Origin: Neckera pumila
Lineage: Eukaryota; Streptophyta; Bryopsida; Hypnales; Neckeraceae
Length of the DNA stretch: 64,000 bases
Direction: 5' to 3'
Assembly (NCBI GenBank): GCA_963969595.1
Contig: OZ018418.1
Span: 7,817,001 to 7,881,000 of the forward strand
Part shown: piece after piece, positions 1-10,749 of the stretch
Position numbering within the stretch: the first letter of the stretch is position 1
Layout of the letters: each line of letters begins with the position of its first letter
Position numbers and translations under genes: made by a program
The notes under the pieces: generated by a model
Databases searched by the model: none
Told to the model about the DNA's origin: nothing
Seen by the model: the letters and a program-made list of their open reading frames with translations, nothing else

Positions 1-626
1 GAGCTCTACAGTAAGCGGGTCAGTTTTTAGACACGCCTGTGAAGTTGAGGAAGAGCAAGGAAGAGAAGACACCTACTAAGGATTCTTCCATGCAGAAGTT
101 GGAAGGAGGTGAGGATTTGGCACACGGATCTGGATCCAAGGGCAGGATCCACAAGAAGGAGGATGAGTTCCAGACTCCATAGAGCAAAGGCGTCAAACCC
201 TCTCTGCAGAAGACAAGCAGGGTGAAGTCAAAGACCACACTCAAACAGGCACGGGAGGTGTCTTCTGAGAATTACCATTCCAGGGAAGATGAGTCGCGCA
301 ATCAGTCAGCAAAGGAGGATAGTGGGTCTGAATCCGGATCCGAGTTTGAGTCTCAATCTGACTTGAAAGAAGAAGAGAAAGAGGAATCTAACCTGGCCAC
401 GATTTTTCCGTCAAGTTTCAAAGGGAACACTTTCGCTAAAGGTAAGACAGCTAAGCCTTTGGCCAGCAGGAAGCAGCCGCCAAAGAAGGGCGCATCTATA
501 GCCGAGGAACCTTCTCCAAACAAAGGTAGAAAGTGGAAAGTAGAAGTAGAAGTTTTTAAGATAAGACTAGGAACAATAGGCGGAAATTACAATAAAGTAA
601 AGTATAGTTCAATTCAGAAAAGTTAA
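1..626 (+). pseudogene. C-terminal remnant of the element-A protein
   Basis: The frame resembles the C-terminal tail of the protein at 2760-4526: low-complexity, rich in Lys, Ser, Glu and Pro, with acidic runs (residues like DSGSESGSEFESQSD) followed by a Lys/Pro-rich basic end. An in-frame TAG near 178-180 follows FQTP, where the complete copy has a Gln after its GTP (QGTPQS), so a CAG-to-TAG change is the simplest explanation. The normal stop next to GGTAGAAAG has also been lost, so the frame runs on to 624-626. An open frame starting near 222 is what remains open. No function is recognised; it is probably a nucleic-acid-binding tail. Confidence 0.5.
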
Positions 627-1482
627 GTTTTTGAGTGCTAGAAGCTACTTGGTAGTAGGTACTTTTCAACTGTATACACTGTCGTTACTTGGAAACTTTT
701 GTGGAGGATACCTGATCTTAGATTGGGTGCGTTTTGCAGGAGGCAAGCATATACGAGTTGACGTGTTGATGAGGTCCTCCTACAACCGGAAGTGAATGAT
801 TTGCAAGTAGTTAGAATCGCCTAGTTATTTGGTCACCAGATTCTGCCTTAGAGAACCGGATTTGGATAGGTCCATCTTTGTAGTAAGAGAGGATTGTGGG
901 GTTTTTCTGAGTGACCTACTAGTTTGGATTGATATCCAGATCAATTGTGAGGAAGAATCCGCATTTGAGTTGTGTGTGTGTGTGTTTTGTATTTTCATTG
1001 AGTAAAACTTCAGTAACTTTAATCTATTGAAGGGTAGGGTATACATTCCCTTCCTAAAATCAAAAAGCGAACCCCTATGTTATAAAGGTTAAACTATTTT
1101 CATTGGTTACTTTGCTTATTGAATCCGGATCCAGGAAAGGTACAGAATCATGACACTCTTTCTGGTTCTGCATTTAGTGAAGTAGGATACTAAGTTACAG
1201 CTATTGTTGGGATGAATGCATACATGTTCTAAGTAGTCTGGGGTATAGTTATTGGTATGAGTTGAGAAAGAGAAGGTTTAGGGAATACAGATGAAGAAGT
1301 GCATTTCCTAGTTTTCAATTCCGAATTCTTTTACCTTGGGTTTGGTTTCCCGTATTCCGATTCTGGTAATTTTGAGGAAACTACAAGTTAAAATCCTTTG
1401 GGAACAATACATGAGTCATCTTGGGTGTTTAACACTAATTTAATACCTAAAGATAGGTTTTGTGCTTCCTTGTGCTATGACA
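1..1482 (+). mobile_element. Truncated copy A of an unrecognised TGT...ACA element (3' part)
   Basis: This is the 3' part of the same repeat that is complete at 2142-5796. Matching landmarks occur in the same order: the end of a charged, Ser/Lys/Glu-rich reading frame, a block reading GTGACCTACTAG then ATCAATTGTGAGGA, the phrase ATTGAAGGGTAGG, a TATAAAGG box near 1082, GACACTCTTTCTGGTTC, then GGGAACAATACATGAGTCAT, and a terminal TGTGCTATGACA. Similarity to the other two copies stops exactly after ...GACA at 1482, which sets the boundary. The 5' part lies outside the window. Its nature (solo LTR-like unit or a new transposon) is unresolved; see the complete copy. Confidence 0.65.
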
Positions 1483-1493
1483 ACCCTCTCCGA

Positions 1494-1612
1494 GACGGCA
1501 AAGCTTTCATTATCAAACCTAGAGGAGGTTGGCATTTTTTACAATTACCATCAGGACGGCAAAGCTTTGATTATAAGGTCTAGAAAAGTTTGACATTTTT
1601 TACAAAATCCCA
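1494..1612 (+). repeat. 61 bp imperfect direct duplication
   Basis: GACGGCAAAGCTTTCATTAT at 1494 recurs as GACGGCAAAGCTTTGATTAT at 1555, each followed by a similar stretch ending in CATTTTTTACAA. A second short duplication, TTAGTGTCCAAATAT, follows at about 1628 and 1661. Both lie in the 660 bp spacer between element copies A and B. Confidence 0.75.
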
Positions 1613-1839
1613 AGCACTTTTCTACCTTAGTGTCCAAATATGCATATGAGGATATTCTTGTTAGTGTCCAAATATCCATGAGTCTTGGAAAACATTTGAA
1701 TCAGTAGACTCGTCTTCCATTTGAAATACTAGGAACCGGTATACCTTCTAGGCTAATCATAGAGTTTTTATTAGCACCACTCCAAGTCCAAAGTGGTGTG
1801 GTGATCCTACTCCAAGTCCAAGTTTTTTTGTTCCAAAAA

Positions 1840-1990
1840 TCAGAAAAGAAAGCAAAACAACCAGCCCATTGGGCAGCTAGATCAAAAAGAAAACAAGACA
1901 ACCAACCATTAGGGGTCAGATCAGAATAGAATAAGACAACCAGCATCAGAGACCCAGATCAAAAGAGAACAAGAAGACCAGTCCGGGGGG
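1840..1990 (+). repeat. Degenerate ~47 bp tandem repeat
   Basis: About four imperfect units share AGATCAAAA-like, A/G-rich text followed by CAAGACAACCA and a short C-rich piece. A G-rich pair, GGGGGGCTTGGTGG then AGGGGGCTTGGAGG, follows to about 2020. No coding potential is seen in the spacer 1483-2141. Confidence 0.55.
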
Positions 1991-2141
1991 CTTGGTGGGG
2001 CAGTCCAGGGGGCTTGGAGGCCGGATTATACAAAAAATTTTGATTCTAAAACCGGCTATTTGGAGGTCCAACATCTAGGTGGAGAGTCGGGCTTGTTTTC
2101 AAAATCCAAAATTGACAAGGAAAAACATTGGAAGTAGGGGG

Positions 2142-5100
2142 TGTAGGAGCCTGGAATGCCAAATTCTATTACTTTGTATTAGAATTAGGTTAAAGACATT
2201 TTCTTTCCATACTTTTTTTGTTGTTTTATAGATTAATGTACGTAGTTTAGTAGATTTTTAGATTAGCAGCCATCAGATCTCTTAAAAGAGATAAAATGGT
2301 TAAGATGGATCTTAATTGTTCCTGTCTTGAACCGAAAATCGGAAACCTATGTAGGATCACAAACGGGATTCTAGGGATTCGGGAAGAGTCAAATCGGTAT
2401 CAAAAACGGAAACCGAGAGCCAACAGTCACTAACGTGAAAACTAGAGAGCCGTTGAGCGGAAATCATTTCCCGGTGTAGACAAGAACAACCAACTCTAAT
2501 GGTGGGGAAACCGGAAGGTCAAAAAAGAGGAAGGGGTCAAGTAGAAGCATCCGCATTCTGGTGTTTCCTAATTGTGAGTGAATGTTTGCAAGAAAGTGTG
2601 GCGCTGAGAGCTTGGAGGAGTGCAAGCTTTTGATGTTCCGGTCCCGATTAAGTGGTTGTGAGGCTGATTGGCTTTATGAGAAAAAACACAGTAGAGTGCA
2701 AGTGATTAGGGCAGGAAGAGTTGGGAGGTTGTTAGTCAATCCAAGAGTTGCCCAGAGCCATGGTGAAGGCACAAGCAAGTGAAGAGTCGCCTTCACTCAA
2801 ACTCCGATTAGTGGTACTCGAACTGCCAAAGAATGCCAAAGAGGAGGCGCTCTTGCAGGAGGACCTGAAAGGGCTGGGATGTGATGGTTTTATACAGAGG
2901 CCGTGGAACCTGAAAAACGAGTCAATGGTTGGAGAACCGCTCACGAAGCAGTCAAGCGAGTGGCATCACACAATCTGGGCGCAACCAACCGGATGGACTC
3001 CGGAGATGTGGAACGAGGTGTACAATTTTCCCAAGGAAGGGGAAGGAGTAGCTGGACGGCTGCACGAGTTTGAGAGTGGTAAGTTTTGCAACCTTGTCCA
3101 CCCCAAGGATGGATATGCCGTGGCAGATTGCACAAACTTAAGGCATAAGAGAATGTTGGAGTTCTTAGTTCCAATTTTGAATCCGGAGCATCCTACCCGG
3201 GCCACCATTACAATAGCAAAGACGGTTTTTGGAGCGCTGACCGGAGGGAGGAAAGTGAGTTGCGGTTTAATAGTTAAGGAAGTTGTGGACCAAATGGTCT
3301 CAGTTCTAGGCAAGTCCAGACCTTCTGATTTATCTCCCTTTCTCTTCCACCTCTATAAGCACAATGAGTTACTGAGAGGGAAGGAAGTAACCGAGTACAA
3401 GTATGCGGACGTGATGTTACAGCATGACATTAGTCCAGAATCGGAAAAGCAGAGAGAGGCGTCAATAGAGGAGTCAGAATTGAAGTTAGAACCGAAGGAA
3501 TCCCAAAAGAAAGGCAAGGAAGTAGTTGGAGAGGGGACTAGTAAGGATCCGGTTTGGGCGAAGTCAACTGACCCTCTTGAGGTGATTCTAAGTGAACTGA
3601 AGGGCATCCGAGAGAAAATGATGAGTAATAAGGAGGTGACCCAGAAGTCAGAAAACCGGATAGCTAGCCTAATCGGTCAAGTAAAGGATTTGAAGAAGGA
3701 GATAGAGAAAAAGTCTGAGAGTGAGGTTAGATAGCTCTTGGCTGAAACCTTAAACACCCTTAACTGGATCCGGAAGTTTGTTGGGAATTCGAGCGATGTA
3801 GTTAACAAAGCCAAACTTTTTGAGGTTGGAGTTCTCAAGGAGGGATCTCAGATGGGATCCAAGGTTGTTTCAGTCTTGGTGTTCTATCATGAAGAGATGG
3901 AGTGTACCTTATTTGAGTTAAGAGAAGTCATGGAGAATGCGGGCTTCTACTCGGAATCGGAACCGGCAAAGGCAAAAGAAAAGGTGAAAGAGGAAACTCC
4001 GAGCAAGGCAACGCCGTCAAAGGATTTAGCTGACCAAAAGTCAAAGGGAGAATCGGAAGAGAAGACCACACTAGTCAGCCGCTCTAAGTTGAAGATTGAC
4101 ATGGCAACCGGAAAAGGGTTTTCACCTGGATCCCAGACCCGCAGTCAGAGTAAGTTTGCAAAATCGGATCAGGGCACTCCACAGAGCACCCTTTCTAGTC
4201 GATCAGACAAGCCAGCAGCAAAACGACAGAAATCAACATCAAAGAGGGGTAGGGAGGCGTCATCCACGATTGAGGTTGAATCTGAAGAGGGTAAGTCGCC
4301 AAAGACCATGGAGAAGGAAGAGAGCCAGTCCAAATCAGGAGAAGAGTCCGAGGAAGGAGAAGAAGAATCTGAACTGCAACCAAAACCTGTGAGTGAAAAG
4401 GGGAAAGGTAAACCTCCAACTCCCCCAAAGGGGAAAGCTTCTAAGTCTACTGGTGGTAGACAACAGCCAGCAAGGACAGGAGCGGTCAAGACTACACCAA
4501 CGCCATCCAAGTGGCAAAAGAAGTAGGTAGAAAGTTTTTTAGAAGTTGAATTAAGGAATTAGTGGAACTCCAGTTTTTGGTAGGTGGAAAGTAAAAGTAG
4601 AGTCCAGTTAAGTTTACTTTAGGAAAGTAAAAGATAAGTGGAATTCAATTAAGTAGAGAAAAGTTAAAGTTTTAAAAAGCAGCTTTCTAATTGCTTTCCG
4701 GTTGCATGCACCTGGATAGCTGGATTTGATTTTTCTGGATCTGAGATCCACTTTTGTGAAAAGGGCCGGCTGTTAGAAGTCAACACTACTAGTTAGGATT
4801 TTGAGATTGGGGGAATGACGCGTGTCATTCTCTGGTCTGTAGTTAGGATTTTCATGGGGCCTTTTTGGGTTTCCCTTGGTTTGATATTTAGGGGGTTAAG
4901 GTTAGTTTCAATCCCAGGCTTGATAGGATAGTTTTATCTTAAACTTGTATTCTTTTTCATTTTCCATTGCAAAGTATTCTGATTTCTACATCCTAAATGT
5001 TGGTCTGAAAAGTCTCGATGTTGGGTTGGTATGCCGGTAATGCTAGAACCATTACTTTGTGCGGGTAGTTGTGTTTGCAGGTTTTGGAAGAAGATGAGTG

Positions 5101-5796
5101 CCCATGGATGTTTCTTGTATCCAGTTTCCGAGAATAGTGTCTCTGTCTGAGAGCTTGGGTCGGGAAAATCTATCATTGTAGTATTGTGAGGATGGTAGGG
5201 GTTTCCTAAGTGACCTTCTAATCCGAATTAAGCTTCTAGGTTAATTGTGAGGAGAAACTGAAGTCCTATTTCTTTTTGTCTTTTGTTATTTTTCTTCTTT
5301 TTAGTGAAGCTTTTGTCACTCTAAACATTGAAGGGTAGGAATTCACGCAGCCTTCCTTAATTGCTATATGCAAAACCCTCTGATATAGAGGCTAAACTTC
5401 TAACCGGTTACTAAATTTGAGGATCCAAAAGCGGAAATAGGAAGAGGCACAGGGTAACGACACTCCTTCTGGTTCCGGTTTTGAGTCCTAGGATCAAAGT
5501 TGTATTAGTGAGAAAGGGAGTGGTACATTGTTGAGACACTACCTTGTTGTTGTTGAGCGGATTACAACTAGAGTGGAATAGTCCAACCGGATGGGAAGCA
5601 ATCACTTAGGAATATTAAGCTTTCCGTTCTAGAATCGGGTTTGCTTGTGGTTGTTGTGACTTCTGCATCCGGTTCTGATCATCACTAGAGAAGTCCAAAT
5701 TAGATCTCTGAGGGAACAATACCCGAGTCACCCTAAAGACATTTTTCACATGTTAGAACGTCTACTGGAGGGAAACTACTTTCTTGTGCTACGACA
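2142..5796 (+). mobile_element. Complete copy B of the unrecognised 3.65 kb TGT...ACA element, with target duplication
   Basis: The element starts TGTAGGAGCC (2142) and ends GTGCTACGACA (5796). It is flanked by AGGGGG on both sides (2136-2141 and 5797-5802), a 5-6 bp target-site duplication. Its ends are short imperfect inverted repeats (TGTAGGAGC against TGTCGTAGC). TG...CA ends and a ~5 bp duplication are typical of LTR retrotransposons, but I find no internal LTR pair, primer-binding site, protease, reverse transcriptase or integrase. Layout: about 600 bp leader, a ~590-codon frame, then about 1.27 kb of non-coding 3' sequence. A solo LTR that carries a reading frame, or a non-autonomous or novel transposon, are both possible. 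Copies A (1-1482) and C (40471-43968) align with it. Confidence 0.7.
2760..4526 (+). CDS. Unrecognised element-encoded protein, ~588 codons with one internal TAG
   Basis: I do not recognise the family. The frame from ATG 2760 runs to TAG 4524-4526, interrupted only by an in-frame TAG at 3732-3734. Seen in order: a ~200-residue globular N-terminal module containing TGWTPEMWNEVYNF, a Cys/His-bearing stretch (VADCTNLRHKR) and RHKRMLEFLVPILNPEHPT; a predicted coiled coil just before the TAG (Lys/Glu-rich, ending KEIEKKSESEVR); a second small helical module after it (LNTLNWIRKFVGNSSDVV to ELREVMENAGF); and a long Ser/Lys/Glu/Pro tail ending in a basic KWQKK. The inverted copy at 41613-43502 aligns through all these parts, so the architecture is real. 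A gag-like or DNA-binding role is plausible but is inference only. The first part alone (2760-3734) could be a 324-residue product. Confidence 0.6.
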
Positions 5797-5802
5797 AGGG
5801 GG

Positions 5803-6589
5803 CAGGAAACTTGTGGAGGAAAAAAAAAAATAAGAAAGATGGAGTCCGGCCCATGCTAAGCTCTACGTAGGATAGTTGTCCGTCCAACACCTGCAAAACC
5901 ACTCAAAGATAGAAGGAGAAGGAGAGGAGAAGATGGCTATATGGATAACGTAGGAGAGAGACGATAAATAGTGTGCTAGTTAGATAGACTAGGTAGAATA
6001 GGAGAAATCAAAAAAGGAGCCTTGGTAGCTGTTAGAGGAGGATGGGGGGATGACAATGTAAGAACTTTGTAAGAATTGAGTGGACACATTTAGGACTCTT
6101 AGTTGTCAAAGTTGGTAGCGCAAGAGCTCATCAAGGCAATTGGTGGAATATTTTGAGAGTAGAACAAGGGAAAGAAAAATAAAAGAAGGTTAGAGGGAGA
6201 AGACAAAAAACCAATTGTAATCTCCAATCTTAAGTTGTGGGCATTACTGAAAAATAAACAAAGAATTACAATGGAAAACAAGGGTGCATACTTGGACATG
6301 GACAAGGCCCTCTCTAACACTAGCAATGATATGGTAAGTTATTAAACTAATCCTTGGTGTTTTTCACTAATTTTCATAATTAGCCTTTAATCCATGTTAA
6401 CAAGTAGAGATTATTGACAATTAGCAGTTTAGATTCAAAAGTTTAAAGATTAGGATACAGGTTTCAGAAAACATATCACACTTAGGATTTGACTTTGATT
6501 TGATCACACAAAGCCAAGTTGAGTGGTTGAAGGATGAATGGGCGTTAGTAAACCTCATCCAAAAGAAATGATAAACCAAATTTAGGGCT
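5803..6589. other. Non-coding stretch between element B and the minisatellite
   Basis: A run of ten A's at about 5819-5830 lies just past element B's target duplication. The rest is AT-rich with no supported gene, RNA or repeat boundary. Confidence 0.5.
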
Positions 6590-7265
6590 AGATTTAGGAA
6601 GTAGAAATTAAGGTTAATTTAGGAAGTCAAAAATCAGAGTAGATATTAGAGAAAGGAAACTAGAAATTAGGATTAATTGTCAGAACCTAGTAGTAATTTA
6701 GAAGTAAAACCTAAGGTTAGATTAGGAGTTAAACAATTAGAAGTTAAACACTTAGAGGTTAAAAACTTCAAAAGTAGTTATTAGTTTTAGAAATAAAAAC
6801 CTAGAGTTAAATTAGAGATTAAAGATTAAGAGTAAAATAAAAAAGTTAAAAATTTTAGGGTAAAACTTAGGGGTTAAAACCTAAAAGTAATTTAGAAGTA
6901 AAAAATCTAGAGTTAAATTAGAGGTTAAAAATTAAGAGCAGAACTTTGAAGTTAAAAAACTTAGAGGTTAAAGCTTAGGGGTAGTTTTAGGAGTAAAAAC
7001 TTAGAATTAGTCCAGAAGTTAAAATCTAGGATAAAACTTAGAAGTTAAAATCTAGAGGTTAAATTTTAGAAGTTAATTTTTAGAGGTAAAATTTAAAACT
7101 TAGAGTTAAAGTAGAATGGTAAAATTTTGAAGTTAAAAGTCAAAGTCTAGGAGTAAGATTTGGATAGAAGTAAAAATTGAGAGTTACGGTAGAATACAGT
7201 TAAAGCAAGTCGAAGGTTAAAACATAGGAGTTCATGTAGAAGGTTAAGAGTCACAAACCAACTAG
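6590..7265 (+). repeat. Degenerate A-rich minisatellite
   Basis: Dozens of imperfect, back-to-back units of about 14-18 bp have the theme TTAGAAGTTAAAA / CTTAGAGGTTAAA. Indels between units keep the phase from being constant, so this is an old, slipped array. It has no coding potential. Confidence 0.7.
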
Positions 7266-7466
7266 GAAAGCCAACAAGTAGGGAGTAAGCGTTAAATCAC
7301 CATGGAAAGGACATATGATAGATTGAGTATCTAAATAAGCTGTTTTCCCTTATTCACCTAGGCCGGCCTCTTAAGTTAGTAGCTAGTTAGTAGATCTTTG
7401 TTCTCAGACCATAGATACCACTATCGCCATCCACAAAATTAGGAAACATGAGCAAAGATCCATTGC

Positions 7467-10036
7467 TTGGAAGGCATAGTGGACCGCGCTTGTAACATCC
7501 GTATATTTGAACATAGTGGATTAAAGGCTAGAACCAAGACGTGTCCGCGTTATTATCAAGGGTGGATAATGAAGTGCCTACAAACGTTTTGTTCAGATCC
7601 TTTGTCCGGTCTTCCAACCAATTCTTGCCAACAAGGTTTTCTAATGCCTTGTTCATCCACAATTCTATATCCTCGCGACCGATTTTCTTTTCATTGGCAA
7701 ACGCCTCTCATTCGGATTCCGGGTATGGTACATACTCCATCTTCCTCATGGGCAGCAAAGGACCTTTGCAATGTTATAAGAGCTTGTTCTTCATGGCCTC
7801 ACCAACCTCACTCTTGCACTAGTAGTATTGAGAGGAATAATTTTGAAAATTTGCCTCCCAGTCTTCCGACCACTAAACTTGGAGCTCTTTACGCAAATGA
7901 TGTTGGCATCCACTTGATCCGCGAGGTACTTTATGTCCTCCAATCAAAGTCTATAGAGCGTCTTGAAGTCATTTTGCGTCAAGGGGTTTTGCTCTCATTT
8001 CTCGTATACATTGGGAAGCAATCCTTTCATATATTTCTCTTCAATGTCAATCCACCTCTTTAAGTCGATGTCGTCCTGCATGAAGAGTAGGGGATTTTGT
8101 AATTCTGACAATTCGTAAGCCTTCATTCCCGCAAATATTGTCATCAAGGACAGATGAAATGTTTGCACAACAGAGGAGTCACATTGAGTACCCAATGAAG
8201 ACCAAGAATACAAAGTTGTGAGATCCCACAATCCTCAATAACCACAATAAAACTAATTGGCATACCGTTTACTATTTTGGATAGACTGAAAAACCGTTGG
8301 AGGATATAACAATTATAGCATTGTAAAAGAGATGGTAGTAGCTCTGAAACATGTACGTTGTGGGATCACACAATGGAAATTCTGATAATGCATCCAAAAA
8401 AGCAAGAATTGTAATCCGGGAAACAAGTAATTGCAATGTAGTAAATCTCAAAAGGGTCCTTAGGTACATCTCGAGAAAATTGAAGATGCATTGTAGAAGC
8501 AATGGTGGAACCCACACTAACAACATTTCAACATGCTCTGTTTTAGGCGATAAGTACAAATCAATTAGAGGATTCTACTATGACTGCTAAGGGTTCCGTT
8601 GAATGAAAGAAATGCCAAGTTGAGATAAATATAAATTGAAATCTTACATTATACTCTTACGAGTGTGGTCTTCCCATAATGGCAGGCTTCGGGCTTCCCA
8701 TACTGCGCCACTTGATTCTTGCATACACGAGCTGCTTGGTGAAATTTTGCTCCTCCTGTTCACCAGCAAGATTCTGGTTTAGCGCCAGCAGGAAGTGCAA
8801 TAAGTCTCCATGGTTGTCTTTGGGTATCCAGATAGGAATGTTGTAGAATGTGGAAGCAAGCTTTATGTCCGCCTCAAGAATCTCACCAGCATCAATCAGG
8901 TACCTAAAGGCTTTGATAGTATGCTATCCCCCGATAATGAAATAGTTCATCTTTGGGTCTTTGAAGATTTCTTCCTTTGGTGGCGCTTTCTTGTAGTGCA
9001 TTACTATGCTTGTTGGGCCATAAGGGCCAAACTTTAGAGGAAGGACTATTATCACTCTGCTCTCTGACTCATAATCTAGTGCAACACGTGCCTTCCTTGT
9101 GATTCTATCCAGCCATTCCGTGTTGATGCCCCTATATACAAGCAGGGCTTTGGAAGCCTCGTGCAGGTACTTCATGTTCACGTAGATGAGCTCCCCTTTT
9201 TTGTCACAAAGTGCTTTTCTTCCCCATTTGTAGAAGCCACTAAAGGATTTATCATACAATGTCTTCATCGCCGTCATTTACTCCGATTTCATCTTCTTTA
9301 TCCTTACTTCTCCTAGAGCCACAGCCTTGTGCAGCAAAAGCAGGGTCTCTACTTTTTTCTTCTTTTGGCTGACCCCTATCTAACATCATTATCATTGCTA
9401 GGAGCTCCAACCACTGACTTCTTCTTCTTGCCCTTCTTTGCCCAACCACTTCAATTGCCTTGGAGGCAGCACTCACTTCACTCAAATCTTCTTGTATGAT
9501 GTCCCACTGGTTCTTCATTTCCTTAGGCTTTCACCAAGGCTTAGTGGGATCTTTGCACATTAGATGCGCCTTGGCAGTTAAGGACTCACAGAGTGCGAGG
9601 TTCATCTTTGCGTAGTCCAAGATCAAATTGTAAGTTATGCACTCAGTGGAAAGGGGTATTGTCTCCCCTATAACAAGAAGCGTTGTTTTGTCATCAAGTC
9701 CTTGCACTTCCATGACGTTTAGACCGCCTATTGCATGTTTCAACACCTCATTCAGGATTCAGGGAAAAGTCAATGGTGAACCTTCCAGACCAGGCCCCAT
9801 TGTGAAACACTTGTGTCGCATTGAAATATGGCTCCAAGATGATGTGGGTCCTTGTATTTAAAGTGATGGATGCAGCTGTCGACAAAGTGGCCAAGCTTCC
9901 TCGATAATAACACCTTCAAGTCATCATCAAATGGTTTTTCACTGCAACATTGTAGGCAGTGATGTTTGTGAGGGCAACGGATGATAAGCAGAGTCTTCCA
10001 ACTTTGATTCTCTTTACGTGTTTGAATTACAGGCAC
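7467..10036 (-). pseudogene. Decayed protein with a GGQHT-like motif, transposon-associated
   Basis: Several minus-strand frames read as parts of one protein, broken by frameshifts, stops and possibly introns. From 5' to 3': 10036-9770 region (FNATQVFHNGAWSGRFTIDF in one frame); 9746-9252 (one frame with a TGA after KDPTKPW); 9277-8650, the best part, reading FGPYGPTSIVMHYKKAP, then NYFIIGG*HTIKAFRYLIDA, where TAG probably replaces Gln (GGQHT), then FYNIPIWIPKDNHGDLLHFL and a stop near 8655; and 8231-7800, containing MKAYELSELQNPLLFMQDD. FIIGGQHT-x2-A resembles the DGQHR/ParB-like signature of some uncharacterised mobile-element proteins; this is a motif-level resemblance only. The frame is not expressible as it stands. 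Confidence 0.45.
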
Positions 10037-10715
10037 AATTTTAGGATCTCACAATCGGTATTCTAAAGACATTTCCGTGAGCCTAAGATATCTGTGATCA
10101 ATTCGAGTTTGCAATTCTCTTGACGTCTATTATTGGTAATATTTTTGGACAATATAGAACAGGAGATGTCTTGTCACCAATTGAACTAGGGAATCTTAGG
10201 ATATCAAGATAGCTTATATTTAATGATAAGCATCGTAAAATATCACAATGGCTTTATACACTGTAGGATATCATGATGATCACAGAATAATATCAATCTT
10301 GTTTTGGAGCTAGTTCACGGCAGCCTTTTATCAGACATTTTTACACGGTATTGTCTACATCGATTATGAGGTTCCACGATGGGTAATCTCCAAGGCCTAT
10401 TTACAAATTTTTCAGTGTTCAGCGAGGCTCTACACAATTGTGCATTGTGCAACTATATAATGAGGGATTTCTTTACTTCTTGATTGGCACCTAAAGTTTG
10501 GTTTGCATTTCCTTGGTGTTTCTACAATAGGGCGCTTTCTACTCCCACAAAATTGGTCCTCAGAACGTAATTTGGTTACTCAATGAGCCAAAATCGGGGG
10601 ATCCCATGATTGATTGTTCTCTAATCTCTTGAAAATGTTACCTATTGTGATATCTCACAATAATTTGCACTAATAATTGACTAGGAATTGGAGAATCGGG
10701 GGATCTCAAGACACA
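8216..10715. repeat. Cluster of near-palindromes TYGTGRGATCYCACRA (cluster 1)
   Basis: Recurring 14-16 bp near-palindromes occur at 8216 (TTGTGAGATCCCACAA), 8358, 10042, about 10370, about 10600, about 10650 (ATTGTGATATCTCACAAT) and about 10700. They lie beside or between the coding remnants. The same motif recurs at 18482-20715. They may be protein-binding sites or remnants of short foldback units. Confidence 0.5.
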
Positions 10716-10749
10716 CAGGTTTAGGGGCACAATGTGCGATTTTTGGGGC

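Noticed and set aside
2142..2488. A 5' LTR ending at the text GGTGTAGACA in element B
   Set aside because: No matching second copy of this ~350 bp segment could be found at the 3' end of the element, so an LTR pair is not supported.
4169..4510. Minus-strand Ser-rich frames of 60-113 codons
   Set aside because: Shadows of the low-complexity charged tail of the plus-strand protein.
5817..5832. A-run after element B taken as a poly(A) tail of a retroposon
   Set aside because: The run lies outside the target duplication (5797-5802), and copies A and C have no A-run at the same boundary.
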